Of a stretch of DNA of 64,000 nt, positions 16,638 through 25,082 are shown piece after piece. The stretch is from Modestobacter sp. VKM Ac-2984 (lineage in GTDB: Bacteria > Actinomycetota > Actinomycetes > Mycobacteriales > Geodermatophilaceae), in assembly GCF_026967985.1 (NCBI RefSeq), contig NZ_JAPVBJ010000002.1, positions 352,349 to 416,348 on the forward strand, given 5' to 3'. Numbering within the stretch: position 1 is the first letter of the stretch; each line of letters opens with the position of its first letter. The position numbers and the translations under genes are program-made. The notes under the pieces are model-generated. The model saw only the letters and a program-made list of their open reading frames with translations. It was not told the origin of the DNA and did not search any database.

Positions 16638-17897
16638 GTGTCTCCCCGCACCGTCTTCAGTCCCCGCACCGTCTTCAGCCCTTATGCCCGGCTGTTCACC
16701 GTCCCCGGCGCCCGGGCCTTCTCCCTCGCCGGCTGGTTCGCCCGCGTGCCGATGGCCACCGTGGGCCTCGGCTCGGTGCTGCTCGTCCAGGCGGAGTCGG
16801 GCAGCTACGCCCTCGCCGGGGCCATCGCCGGCACGCTGTCGCTCGCCTTCGCCGTCGCCAGCCCGCAGTGGGCCCGGGTGATGGACCGCTACGGGCAGAG
16901 CCAGGTGCTGCGCTGGACGGCGCTGGCCTACCTCGTGCTGGGGCTGTCGTTCGTCGCGGTGGTGCTGGCCGGCGCCCCGGTCTGGACGTGGTTCGCACTC
17001 GCCGTGCTGAGCGGGGCGAGCGGCACCAGCATCGGCTCGGTGGTGCGCAGCCGCTGGGCGCACGCGCTGGACGACCCCGCCCAGCGGCAGACCGCCTTCG
17101 CCTTCGAGTCGGTCGCCGACGAGGTCGTCTTCGTCACCGCACCGCCGCTGGTCACCTTCCTGGCCGCGCTGGTCTCCCCGCCCGCCGGCTTCCTGACCGG
17201 GTTGCTGGTCGGCGTCGTCGGCGGCCTGGTGATGTCCCGGCTGGAGGCGACCGCGCCGCCGGTGACCCCCCGGGTGGCCGGGCAGCGGCACGTGCGGATC
17301 CGGGTGCTCACCTCCGGGCTCGTCGCCGTCGCCGTCACCTACCTGGCCATGGGCACGGTCTTCGGCGCGATGGACGTCGTCGTCGTCGGCTTCGCCGACG
17401 CGGAGGGCCGGCCGGCCATGGCCGGGGTGGCGCTGTCGGCGTACGCCGCGGGCAGCCTGGTCGCCGGGCTTGTCTACGGCGTGGTCCGGCTGCCGGGCGC
17501 GCTGGTCACCCGGTTCCTCGGCTGCGCGCTGCTGTTCGCCGTGGCCGCGCAGACCCTCTACCTGGTCAGCTCTCTGACGCTGCTGATCGGGCTGGCGTTC
17601 CTGGCCGGACTCACGATCGCCCCGGTGCTGGTCGCCGGGATGTCGCTGGTGGAGTCCCGGGTGCCGCGGGCTGCGCTCACCGAGAGCCTGACCTGGACCT
17701 CCACCGGCCTCACCGTGGGGGTCACCGCCGGCTCGGCGCTGGCCGGCACGGCGGTCGACCGGTGGGGGGCCGAGGCGGCCTTCGCCGTCCCGGCCCTGGG
17801 CGCCGCGCTCACCGGGGTGCTCGGGGTGGCCGCGTGGGCAGTGCTCCGCCGTCCGGACCAGGTGGTCGCCGAGGTGGCTCCGGCCACCTCGCACTGA
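16638..17897 (+). CDS. MFS transporter of unknown substrate
   Basis: Membrane transporter of 419 residues with about twelve hydrophobic segments. The RVMDRYGQSQVLR loop between segments 2 and 3 fits the major facilitator signature region. The GTG at 16638 opens a short N-terminus in which an 18-base unit is exactly duplicated (SPRTVF repeated), so the true start could lie a little downstream. Substrate cannot be inferred. Divergence from moaA does not by itself imply a molybdenum role. Confidence 0.8.
   Translation: MSPRTVFSPRTVFSPYARLFTVPGARAFSLAGWFARVPMATVGLGSVLLVQAESGSYALAGAIAGTLSLAFAVASPQWARVMDRYGQSQVLRWTALAYLVLGLSFVAVVLAGAPVWTWFALAVLSGASGTSIGSVVRSRWAHALDDPAQRQTAFAFESVADEVVFVTAPPLVTFLAALVSPPAGFLTGLLVGVVGGLVMSRLEATAPPVTPRVAGQRHVRIRVLTSGLVAVAVTYLAMGTVFGAMDVVVVGFADAEGRPAMAGVALSAYAAGSLVAGLVYGVVRLPGALVTRFLGCALLFAVAAQTLYLVSSLTLLIGLAFLAGLTIAPVLVAGMSLVESRVPRAALTESLTWTSTGLTVGVTAGSALAGTAVDRWGAEAAFAVPALGAALTGVLGVAAWAVLRRPDQVVAEVAPATSH
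16644..16679. repeat. 18-bp tandem duplication in the MFS N-terminus
   Basis: CCCCGCACCGTCTTCAGT is followed directly by the same 18 bases with one final change. It adds six residues in frame and looks like a recent slippage duplication. Confidence 0.75.
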
Positions 17898-17969
17898 CCA
17901 CACCGGCCCTGGCCGGCCGCCGTACATTGGACAGACCGTCCGCGCCACCTGAGGAGACCCGGCACCACG

Positions 17970-19607
17970 ATGAGCACCGTCCCGAGCACGGAGCTCCGTC
18001 CCGACGCCAGCAACCCCGACGCCGCGACCGGTGCGGTGCTGGCGCAGGCCGCCCGGCGGCGGACGTTCGCGGTGATCAGCCACCCCGACGCCGGGAAGTC
18101 GACGTTGACCGAGGCGCTGGCGCTGCACGCGCGGGTGATCGGGCAGGCCGGTGCGGTGCACGGCAAGGCCGGGCGGCGGGGCACGGTGTCGGACTGGATG
18201 GACATGGAGAAGGCCCGCGGCATCTCCATCACCTCCGCGGCGCTGCAGTTCGAGTACCGCGACGCGGTGGTCAACCTGCTGGACACCCCCGGGCACGCGG
18301 ACTTCTCCGAGGACACCTACCGGGTGCTGACCGCGGTGGACGCCGCGGTGATGCTCATCGACGCCGCCAAGGGGCTGGAGGCGCAGACGATGAAGCTGTT
18401 CGCCGTCTGCCGGCACCGCGGCATCCCGGTGATCACCGTGGTGAACAAGTGGGACCGGCCGGGCAAGGACGCCCTGGAGCTGATGGACGAGGTCGCCCAG
18501 CGCACCGGCCTGGAGCCCACCCCGCTGACCTGGCCGGTGGGCATCTCCGGTGACTTCCGCGGCGTACTGGACCGCCGCGACGGCACCTACCGCCGGTTCA
18601 CCCGCACGGCCGGCGGGGCCACCATCGCCCCCGAGGAGACGCTGACCGCCGCGGCCGCCGAGGCCCGCGAGGGCATCGACTGGACCAGGGCGGTCGAGGA
18701 GAACGAACTGCTGGACGCCACCGAGGCCGACCACGACCAGCAGCGGTTCCTGGCCGGGGAGACGACGCCGGTCATCTTCGCCTCGGCGGTCTCCAACTTC
18801 GGCGTCGGCGCGCTGCTGGACGTCCTGGTCGACCTGGCTCCCCCGCCGCCCGCACGGCCGGACGCCGACGGTGTGCCGCGGCCGCTGGAGGCGTCGTTCA
18901 GCGCCTTCGTGTTCAAGGTCCAGTCGGGCATGGACGCCGCGCACCGCGACCGGCTGGCCTACATCCGGATCGCCTCCGGGGTCTTCGAGCGCGGCATGGT
19001 CGTCACCCACGCCACCACCGGCCGGCCGTTCGCCACCAAGTACGCCCAGCACGTGTTCGGCCGGGAGCGGGAGAGCGTCGACACCGCCTACCCCGGCGAC
19101 GTCGTCGGCCTGGTCAACGCCAACGCCCTGCACGTCGGCGACACCCTCTACGCCGGCACGAAGGTCACCTTCCCGCCGCTGACCACCTTCGCGCCCGAGC
19201 ACTTCGCGGTGATGCGCGGCAAGGACACCGCCAAGTTCAAGCAGTTCCGCCGCGGCGTCGGCCAGCTGGGCTCCGAGGGCGTGGCCCAGGTGCTGCGCTC
19301 GGACCGCCGCGGCGATCAGGCACCCGTGCTCGCCGTCGTCGGCCCCATGCAGTTCGAGGTGGCCGCGCACCGGATGGCACAGGAGTTCGGCGCGCCGGTC
19401 GAGCTGGACCACCTGCCGTACCAGATCGCGGTGCGCACCGACGCCGCCTCCGCCCCGGCGGTCGCGGCGGCCCGCGGGGTCGAGGTCTTCGAGCGCGAGG
19501 ACGGCGAGCTGCTCGCGCTGTTCATGGACAAGTGGGACCTGCGCTCGCTCCAGCAGCGCAGCCCCGAGCTGACCCTGGAGCCGATGGTGGCCGCACAGCT
19601 GAGTTGA
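17970..19607 (+). CDS. prfC: Peptide chain release factor 3
   Basis: Translational GTPase of 545 residues that recycles RF1/RF2 from the ribosome after termination. G motifs: SHPDAGKST (G1, near residue 37), GISITSAALQF (G2), DTPGHADFSEDTYR (G3, where EDTYR is typical of RF3) and NKWDRP (G4). Domain II and the RF3-specific C-terminal domain follow, ending near EPMVAAQL. The ATG has GGAG upstream. An N-terminal extension of about 25 residues before the G domain is slightly longer than in E. coli. Confidence 0.95.
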   Translation: MSTVPSTELRPDASNPDAATGAVLAQAARRRTFAVISHPDAGKSTLTEALALHARVIGQAGAVHGKAGRRGTVSDWMDMEKARGISITSAALQFEYRDAVVNLLDTPGHADFSEDTYRVLTAVDAAVMLIDAAKGLEAQTMKLFAVCRHRGIPVITVVNKWDRPGKDALELMDEVAQRTGLEPTPLTWPVGISGDFRGVLDRRDGTYRRFTRTAGGATIAPEETLTAAAAEAREGIDWTRAVEENELLDATEADHDQQRFLAGETTPVIFASAVSNFGVGALLDVLVDLAPPPPARPDADGVPRPLEASFSAFVFKVQSGMDAAHRDRLAYIRIASGVFERGMVVTHATTGRPFATKYAQHVFGRERESVDTAYPGDVVGLVNANALHVGDTLYAGTKVTFPPLTTFAPEHFAVMRGKDTAKFKQFRRGVGQLGSEGVAQVLRSDRRGDQAPVLAVVGPMQFEVAAHRMAQEFGAPVELDHLPYQIAVRTDAASAPAVAAARGVEVFEREDGELLALFMDKWDLRSLQQRSPELTLEPMVAAQLS

Positions 19608-19640
19608 TCGACGGCAGGGCCGAGGCGAGACACTGTCGCG

Positions 19641-20528
19641 GTGACCACGCGACAGTCCCCCAGCGCCCCGGCTCCGCTGGACGCCGGCACCCGGGCCGCC
19701 CGGGCCGCCGGCAACGCCGGCCAGCCCACCGTCGAGTTCGCCGAGGCGACCCCGTACGAGCAGTACGTGGGCGTGCGCCAGCTGCAGGCGCTGGTCCGGC
19801 CGGTGACCGAGCACCCGGCCGAGCCCGCCTTCCTGGTGGTCACCCAGGTGATGGAGCTGTGGTTCACGCTGCTGCGCCGGGAGTGGGAGCTGGCCCAGCA
19901 GCAGCTGCGGGCCGACGACCTGGACGCCGCGATCGGCTCGATCCGCCGGTCGGTGCACCACCTGCGGTCCCTGGACGCCAGCTGGGGCTCGCTGCTCTGG
20001 CTCACCCCGGCGGAGTTCAACGGCTTCCGCGACCAGCTGGGGGAGGCGTCGGGCTTCCAGTCCTACGAGTACCGGCACGTGGAGTTCCTGCTCGGGCTGA
20101 AGGCGGAGTCCGTCGTCCGGCCGCACCGCGGGCTGCCGGTGGTGCACGCGGACCTGCAGCGCGCGCTGGCCGCGCCGTCCCTGGAGGACGACGTCCTGGC
20201 GTACCTGGCCCGCCGCGGCCTGCCGGTGCCGGCCACCGTGCTCGAGCGGGACCGCACGGTGACCCACGAGCCCGATCCCGCCGTCACGGCGCTGTGGGCG
20301 GAGGTCTACACCGACCCGCGGCCGGGCAATGAGCTGTTCACCTTGGGGGAGGCGCTCACCGACGTCGCCGAGGTGTTCACCACCTGGCGGCAGCGGCACG
20401 TCACCGCCGTCCGCCGGGCGATGGGCGCCAAGCCCGGCAGTGGCGGTTCGGCCGGGCTGGCGTGGCTGGAGCGGAGCGCCGCGCGGGTGGTCTTCCCGGA
20501 CCTGTGGGCGGCGCGCACCGTCGTCTGA
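19641..20528 (+). CDS. Tryptophan 2,3-dioxygenase-family heme protein
   Basis: All-helical protein of 295 residues matching the TDO family: YEQYVGVRQLQAL near the start, TQVMELWFTLLRREWEL near residue 72, FNGFRDQLGEASGFQSYEYR and the C-terminal RHVTAVRRAMGAKPGSGGSA. The proximal heme histidine (in WRQRH) and the substrate-pocket SGFQS loop are kept. The position equal to the distal histidine of bacterial TDO (the His of IQHQ) appears to be Thr in VVTQ. It would oxidise tryptophan or a related indole to the N-formylkynurenine type product. The GTG lies 33 bases after prfC; no kynurenine-pathway neighbour is seen. Confidence 0.82.
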   Translation: MTTRQSPSAPAPLDAGTRAARAAGNAGQPTVEFAEATPYEQYVGVRQLQALVRPVTEHPAEPAFLVVTQVMELWFTLLRREWELAQQQLRADDLDAAIGSIRRSVHHLRSLDASWGSLLWLTPAEFNGFRDQLGEASGFQSYEYRHVEFLLGLKAESVVRPHRGLPVVHADLQRALAAPSLEDDVLAYLARRGLPVPATVLERDRTVTHEPDPAVTALWAEVYTDPRPGNELFTLGEALTDVAEVFTTWRQRHVTAVRRAMGAKPGSGGSAGLAWLERSAARVVFPDLWAARTVV

Positions 20529-20665
20529 GCCGCATTCCCGCACCCGCCGGTGAGATCTGTCGCGGGTAGGGCGCGGGAAGCCCGGGTAGGTGGGGGGTCG
20601 GCCGGTCGCGCACCACGGTGTCGCGCGCCGCCATCCAGCCCCGTTCGACGCTTGGAGGATCCCCC

Positions 20666-21508
20666 ATGGCCACCGTGCCCACGATCACCCTGAACAACGG
20701 CGTGCAGATCCCGCAGCTGGGCTTCGGCGTCTTCCAGATCAAGCCCGAGGACACCGTCGAGGCCACCCGCACCGCGCTCGAGGTCGGCTACCGGCACATC
20801 GACACCGCCGAGATGTACGGCAACGAGGCCGAGGTCGGCGAGGCCGTGCGGCAGTCCGGCATCCCGCGCGAGGAGGTCTTCGTGACCTCGAAGCTCAACA
20901 ACGGCTTCCACGCCCGCGAGGACGCGCTCAAGGCGTTCGACCAGACGCTGGCGGAGCTGCAGTTCGACTACCTGGACCTGTTCCTGATCCACTGGCCGCT
21001 GCCGGGCATCGAGGTCGACTACGTCGAGACCTGGAAGGCCATGGAGGAGATCTACCGCTCCGGCCGGGCCAAGTCGATCGGCGTCTCGAACTTCAACCCG
21101 CACCACCTGCGCAAGCTCTTCGCCGACAGCGAGGTGCGCCCGGTGGTGAACCAGATCGAGGTGCACCCGTACTTCGCGCAGAACGACGTGCGGGCGTTCA
21201 ACGGCGACCACGAGATCCACACCGAGGCGTGGGCCCCGATCGCGCAGGGCAAGGTGCTCGACGACGAGGTCCTCACCCGGATCGGCGAGAACCACGGCAA
21301 GACCGCGGCCCAGGCCACCCTGCGGTGGCACGTCCAGCGCGGCGACATCATCTTCCCCAAGTCGGTCACCCGCAGCCGGGTCGAGCAGAACTTCGACCTC
21401 TTCGACTTCGAGCTCTCCCAGGCCGAGATGGCGGAGATCGACGGCCTCGACCGCGCGGACGGCCGTAACGGCCCGAACCCGGACGAGTTCAACTACATCC
21501 CCAGCTGA
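20666..21508 (+). CDS. Aldo/keto reductase (AKR5-like)
   Basis: NADPH-dependent carbonyl reductase of 280 residues with a TIM barrel. The catalytic tetrad is visible: Asp and Tyr in HIDTAEMYGNE near residue 45, Lys in VTSKLNN near residue 75 and His in LFLIHWPLP near residue 108. The nucleotide-binding part FPKSVTRSRVEQN lies near residue 230. Relatives reduce 2,5-diketo-gluconate, methylglyoxal and other small aldehydes. The ATG has TTGGAGGAT 6 bases upstream. It is followed by a strong terminator. Confidence 0.93.
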   Translation: MATVPTITLNNGVQIPQLGFGVFQIKPEDTVEATRTALEVGYRHIDTAEMYGNEAEVGEAVRQSGIPREEVFVTSKLNNGFHAREDALKAFDQTLAELQFDYLDLFLIHWPLPGIEVDYVETWKAMEEIYRSGRAKSIGVSNFNPHHLRKLFADSEVRPVVNQIEVHPYFAQNDVRAFNGDHEIHTEAWAPIAQGKVLDDEVLTRIGENHGKTAAQATLRWHVQRGDIIFPKSVTRSRVEQNFDLFDFELSQAEMAEIDGLDRADGRNGPNPDEFNYIPS

Positions 21509-21527
21509 CCCCGCTGGACCGTTCGCC

Positions 21528-21556
21528 GGCCGCCGTCCCCACCGGGGACGGCGGCC
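21528..21556 (+). terminator. Terminator of the aldo/keto reductase gene
   Basis: A perfect 13-bp stem (GGCCGCCGTCCCC with its complement) and a 3-base loop lie 20 bases past the stop. There is no U-run. Confidence 0.75.
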
Positions 21557-21567
21557 GCCGTCGTCCT

Positions 21568-21629
21568 GGAGCACTGTGCGCTGAGGGCCCACGCCGCCGC
21601 GGGAACAGGCCCCCAGCGCACAGTGCTCC
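21568..21629. other. Long-armed inverted repeat between convergent genes
   Basis: Perfect 16-base arms (GGAGCACTGTGCGCTG and its complement) flank a 30-base spacer containing GGGCCC and GGCCCC. It follows the aldo/keto reductase terminator and precedes the end of the minus-strand GntR gene. It could be a second bidirectional terminator or a dispersed repeat. Confidence 0.6.
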
Positions 21630-21650
21630 GCAGTCGGAGCGGCGCCGGAT

Positions 21651-22031
21651 TCAGCGGGGGGCGGCGGTGAGGAGTGCGGCCCGGACGACGGCGAGCACGG
21701 TCTCCGCTGGCACACCGTCCTCGCGGGCGACCTGGGCCAGGGCCGCGGCGGCCACGCGCACCCGGTCCTCTGCGGCGGGTGGTCCGGCCTGGCCGAGTAC
21801 GACGGTGCCGACCCGCCGCCGGCTGACGACCAGGCCGGCCGCCTCCAGCTCCGTGTAGGCCCGCGCCACCGTCCCCGGGGCCACCCCCAGGTCGGCGGCC
21901 AGCGCCCGGATCGTGGGCAGCCGGTCGCCGGCGGCGAGCACCCCGGCCCGCACGTAACCGGCGATCTGAGCCCGGATCTGCTCGTACGGCGGCGTCGGAC
22001 TGCCGACGTCGACCGTGACGTCCAGCGCCAC
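21651..22031 (-). CDS. GntR-family regulator, YtrA-like
   Basis: Short regulator of 126 residues with a winged helix near the N-terminus (PPYEQIRAQIAGYVRAGVLA, then LPTIRALAADLGVAPGTVAR) and only a short C-terminal helical tail. This is the architecture of the YtrA subfamily, whose members repress adjacent transporter or membrane-protein genes. The GTG at 22031 begins two bases after the stop of the membrane protein gene upstream, so the two form one operon. A 26-bp palindrome before the operon start (22978-23003) is the probable binding site, giving autorepression. Confidence 0.85.
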   Translation of the reverse strand: MALDVTVDVGSPTPPYEQIRAQIAGYVRAGVLAAGDRLPTIRALAADLGVAPGTVARAYTELEAAGLVVSRRRVGTVVLGQAGPPAAEDRVRVAAAALAQVAREDGVPAETVLAVVRAALLTAAPR

Positions 22032-22033
22032 GA

Positions 22034-22972
22034 TCAGGCGGCGATCGGCTCGTCGGCCGGCACCCCGGGCGCCCGGGCCGCGAGGACGACGACGCCCGCG
22101 AGCGCCGTGACCAGCCCCAGCACCGCGAGGATCCCGCCGACCCACGGCAGGGCGGCGACCGTCGTCCCCGCGTCGAGGCCGTTGGCCGAGGCGGTGGCGA
22201 TGACGCCGGAGGAGGCCGAGCGCACCGCGTTCCCGCTGACCGCCAGCAGCCCCCCGGTGACGACGAGGGCCGTCGCGGCGGTTCCGCGCAGCACCCGGTG
22301 CGCTGACGCGCGGCGCAGCGCGGCCTCGATCCGGTCGTCGGCGGTGACGACGGCCGGCCGCTGGGCGACCACCCGGAGCGCCGCTCCGGTGAGCAGGGCC
22401 AGCGCGAGCAGCCCGAGCGCGGCGGGGCCGCCGTAGGCGAGTCCGGCAAAGGGGGAGGCAGCACCGCGGATCGTGCCGCCGGCGGCGGACACGCCGAAGG
22501 ACCGCCCGTCCGGCGCGGCGAGCAGCGCTCCCAGCAGCACGACGACACCGCCGCCCACCAGCGCTCCGGTGGTCAGGGCGACCAGTGACCGCGGGGCGGC
22601 GTCGAACAGGCCCCGGTGCACCAGGCGAGCCCGCCGCAGGTCGCCCTCCGGACGGGGCCAGGTCAGCTCGCCGAGGAGCAGGACGGCGGTGTACGCGATG
22701 CCGAAGGCCAGCGGGACCGAGAGCGCGGCGACCCCGTTCCTGCTGGCTCCCTGCAGTGTCCCCGGCAGCGTCGCGACGACGCCGGTACCGAGAGCCGCGG
22801 TCACGCCCAGGGCGACCGCGGCCACCGAGCTGACGGAGGCGTGTCGACGCGCGGCCGCGACGGTCGTCTCCCGGCTGGGTGGGGATCGCCGGACGAACCC
22901 GGTCCCGCTGGCAGCGGCGACGGCGACGAGCAACACGACGAGCAGCGGCAGCAGCGCCACGACGTCCTCCAC
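22034..22972 (-). CDS. Multi-pass membrane protein paired with the GntR regulator
   Basis: Protein of 312 residues with about seven or eight hydrophobic segments (first at 5-25; others near 50, 80, 130, 180, 235 and 280) and no recognised domain. It is predicted to be integral in the cytoplasmic membrane. The GTG start lies six bases from the edge of a palindrome that is probably the operator for the regulator encoded immediately downstream. Family and function are unknown; the operon layout suggests an envelope or transport role. Confidence 0.75.
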   Translation of the reverse strand: MEDVVALLPLLVVLLVAVAAASGTGFVRRSPPSRETTVAAARRHASVSSVAAVALGVTAALGTGVVATLPGTLQGASRNGVAALSVPLAFGIAYTAVLLLGELTWPRPEGDLRRARLVHRGLFDAAPRSLVALTTGALVGGGVVVLLGALLAAPDGRSFGVSAAGGTIRGAASPFAGLAYGGPAALGLLALALLTGAALRVVAQRPAVVTADDRIEAALRRASAHRVLRGTAATALVVTGGLLAVSGNAVRSASSGVIATASANGLDAGTTVAALPWVGGILAVLGLVTALAGVVVLAARAPGVPADEPIAA

Positions 22973-22977
22973 TGAAT

Positions 22978-23003
22978 CATTGAGTCAAGTGATTGACACA
23001 ATG
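22978..23003 (-). promoter_or_regulatory. 26-bp palindromic operator of the GntR operon
   Basis: On the minus strand the site reads CATTG-x-GTCAA-TCAC-TTGAC-x-CAATG: two nested inverted repeats that match except at the centre and one base each side. It is markedly AT-rich against its background and ends five bases before the membrane-protein GTG. It therefore covers the expected core promoter. GntR/YtrA binding and repression is inferred from position and symmetry. Confidence 0.7.
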
Positions 23004-23076
23004 ACCTGCCGTCGGCCCACACGCAAGCACCGCGGTCGGGGGTCGTCCTCGGGCGCAGTGCTGGCGTGGGCGGCTC

Positions 23077-23886
23077 TCAGTCGGTGGTGACGAAGTCGAT
23101 GAGCTCCTCGACCCGGCCGATCAGCGTCGGTTCCAGGTCGGTCCACACCTTCACCCGGGCGAGGATGCGCTGCGCCCAGACGTAGCCGGTGTCGTCCTCC
23201 CAGCCCAGCCGCCGGCAGACGCCGGTCTTCCAGTCCTCGCCCCGGGGCACCGTCGGCCAGGCCTCGATCCCGACGACGGAGGGCTTGACCGCCTGCCAGA
23301 TGTCGATGAACGGATGGCCCACCACCAGGGCGTGCGAGCCGGTGATCTGGGCGGCGATCCGGGACTCCTTGGAGCCGGTCACCAGGTGGTCGACGAGCAC
23401 GCCCAGCCGCCGCCCCGACGACGGGCGGAACTCCTTGACGATCCCCGGCAGGTCGTCGACGCCGTGCAGCGGCTCGACGACGACGCCCTCGATCCGGAGG
23501 TCGTGGCCCCAGACCTTCTCCACCAGCTCGGCGTCGTGCTTGCCCTCGACGTAGATCCGCCCCTCCCGGGCGACCCGCGCCCGAGCGCCGACCACGTAGG
23601 TCGAGCCCGACGCGCTCCGCTGCGGGCCGGAGGGTGCGTTCTGCTTCGGCCGCACCAGCACGACCGGGCGCCCGTCGACCCAGAAGCCGGGGCCGAGGGG
23701 GTAGGCGCGGACGCGGCCGTTGCGGTCCTCGAGGTGGACGACGTCCTTCTCGCACCGCACGACGGCGCCGACGAACCCGCTGCTGGGGTCCTCGACGACG
23801 ACGTCCTTGAGCGCCTCGACCTGGGGCGAGGGCTTCTTCTGGGTGCGCGGGTGGACCAGGTTGTCGTAGGGCGAACGAGGAGGCAC
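23077..23886 (-). CDS. DUF3097 protein with a TOPRIM-like region
   Basis: Protein of 269 residues typical of the actinobacterial DUF3097 family. The segment RIYVEGKHDAELVEKVWG (near residue 105), followed by EPLHGVDDLPGIV and later LVDHLVTGSKE, has the spacing of acidic motifs of a TOPRIM fold, so a nucleic-acid role is possible (inference). The GTG at 23886, with a GGGCGG site, fits family starts better than the frame that extends upstream. It is divergent from the PRC-barrel gene at 24156. Confidence 0.82.
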   Translation of the reverse strand: MPPRSPYDNLVHPRTQKKPSPQVEALKDVVVEDPSSGFVGAVVRCEKDVVHLEDRNGRVRAYPLGPGFWVDGRPVVLVRPKQNAPSGPQRSASGSTYVVGARARVAREGRIYVEGKHDAELVEKVWGHDLRIEGVVVEPLHGVDDLPGIVKEFRPSSGRRLGVLVDHLVTGSKESRIAAQITGSHALVVGHPFIDIWQAVKPSVVGIEAWPTVPRGEDWKTGVCRRLGWEDDTGYVWAQRILARVKVWTDLEPTLIGRVEELIDFVTTD

Positions 23887-24084
23887 CCGCCCATGCTCGG
23901 CGCGCTCGCCGCCCGATCCGGGCGCGACACGCCCGGTGCGTACGGTTCCTGCAGGTCTCCGGCGTGTCGGATCCGTGGTGCGTCCCTCGCAGGAACCCAC
24001 GTCGACCTGCGAAGACGGGGCTCGTGGTCGGCGGTGGGCCGGCGACACGCACTACCACGTCGCTGAATCGATCGGGTGATCGCT

Positions 24085-24109
24085 GTTTTGCCGCGCTCCT
24101 GGCGGGCAG
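24085..24109 (+). promoter_or_regulatory. Candidate stress-sigma (SigB/F type) promoter
   Basis: GTTT, a 15-base spacer and GGGCAG resemble the actinobacterial stress-sigma pattern GTTT-N14-16-GGGTAT, with two departures in the -10 part. It lies 47 bases before the PRC-barrel/DUF2382 gene. Confidence 0.4.
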
Positions 24110-24155
24110 TTCAGAGAGCGAGACAGTACGACCCCCGAACGAAGGAGCGGAACAC

Positions 24156-24941
24156 ATGATCGGCACCGACACCCTCGACCGCGTGATCGGCGCAGACGTC
24201 ATCGACGCCGACGGCAACAAGATCGGTACGGCTTCCGAGGTGTTCCTCGACGACCAGTCGGGTGCCCCCGAGTGGGTGACCGTGAAGACCGGCATGTTCG
24301 GCACCAAGGAGTCCTTCGTGCCGATCCGGGACGCGGACCTGACCGGCGATGGCCTGCGTGTCCCGGTGAGCAAGGACGCGGTGAAGGACGCCCCGCGCAT
24401 CGACTCGGACGGGCACCTCTCCCCGGCCGAGGAGACCGAGCTGTACCGGCACTACAACATGACCGAGACCGCCGTGGTCACCGAGGCGCCGGTCGCCACC
24501 GAGACCGCCGCACCGGTCGCCACCGAGACCGCAGCGCCGGTCGGCCACGACACCTCGGGCCCGAACACCGACGACGCGATGACCCTCTCCGAGGAGCGGC
24601 TCCGCGTCGGCACCCGTAGCGAGGGCGAGCGCAAGGCTCGTCTGCGCAAGTACGTGGTGACCGAGAACGTCTCCGAGACCGTGCCCGTGACCCACGAAGA
24701 GGTCCGGGTCTCCCGGGAGCCGATCACCGACGGCAACGTGGGCAAGGCCATGGACGGCCCCGCCATCAGCGAAGAGGAGCACGAGGTCACCCTCACCTCC
24801 ACGACCCCCGTCGTGGAGAAGGAGGCCGTGCCGGTGGAGCGCGTCCGCCTGGAGAAGGACACCGTGACCGAGAACGTCCAGGTCGACGAGTCCCTCCGCA
24901 AGGAGGAGATCGAGACCGAGGGCGTCGACAAGAAGCGCTGA
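24156..24941 (+). CDS. PRC-barrel and DUF2382 protein
   Basis: Protein of 261 residues with a PRC-barrel at the N-terminus (IGADVIDADGNKIGTASEVF, about 11-85), a linker of ATETAAPV repeats near residues 105-130 and a DUF2382 domain at about 145-255. The latter shows the recurring pattern LRKYVVTENVSETVPVTHEE and VEKEAVPVERVRLEKDTVTE. The family is common in desert and stress-resistant actinobacteria; its biochemical function is unknown. The ATG has GAAGGAG 8 bases upstream. The candidate stress promoter upstream would fit a general-stress role. Confidence 0.88.
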   Translation: MIGTDTLDRVIGADVIDADGNKIGTASEVFLDDQSGAPEWVTVKTGMFGTKESFVPIRDADLTGDGLRVPVSKDAVKDAPRIDSDGHLSPAEETELYRHYNMTETAVVTEAPVATETAAPVATETAAPVGHDTSGPNTDDAMTLSEERLRVGTRSEGERKARLRKYVVTENVSETVPVTHEEVRVSREPITDGNVGKAMDGPAISEEEHEVTLTSTTPVVEKEAVPVERVRLEKDTVTENVQVDESLRKEEIETEGVDKKR

Positions 24942-24994
24942 CCAAGCGCTTCCAGGCGTGGGCCCCGCCCGCGCCACCGCACGACCCAGGACCA

Positions 24995-25034
24995 GCACGA
25001 CGCCCGCTCCGATCCATCGGGGCGGGCGTCGTGC
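24995..25034. terminator. Bidirectional terminator between convergent genes
   Basis: A 19-bp stem with one G-T pair (GCACGACGCCCGC... arms) and a two-base spacer lies between the PRC-barrel gene and the convergent PPK2 gene, so it can serve both. Confidence 0.75.
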
Positions 25035-25082
25035 CGTTCTGTGGAGGGCGCCCGTGCGCCGTGCCGGCCGGAGCCGCCGCGG

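Noticed and set aside
15438-20543. 1,701-codon minus-strand frame running through MFS, prfC and the dioxygenase gene
   Set aside because: Only the moaA part is real. The upstream portion mirrors three well-supported plus-strand genes.
20529-20665. GGGTAGG repeats before the aldo/keto reductase considered as a stress-sigma promoter
   Set aside because: No GTTT-type -35 lies at 14-16 bases upstream of either GGGTAG.
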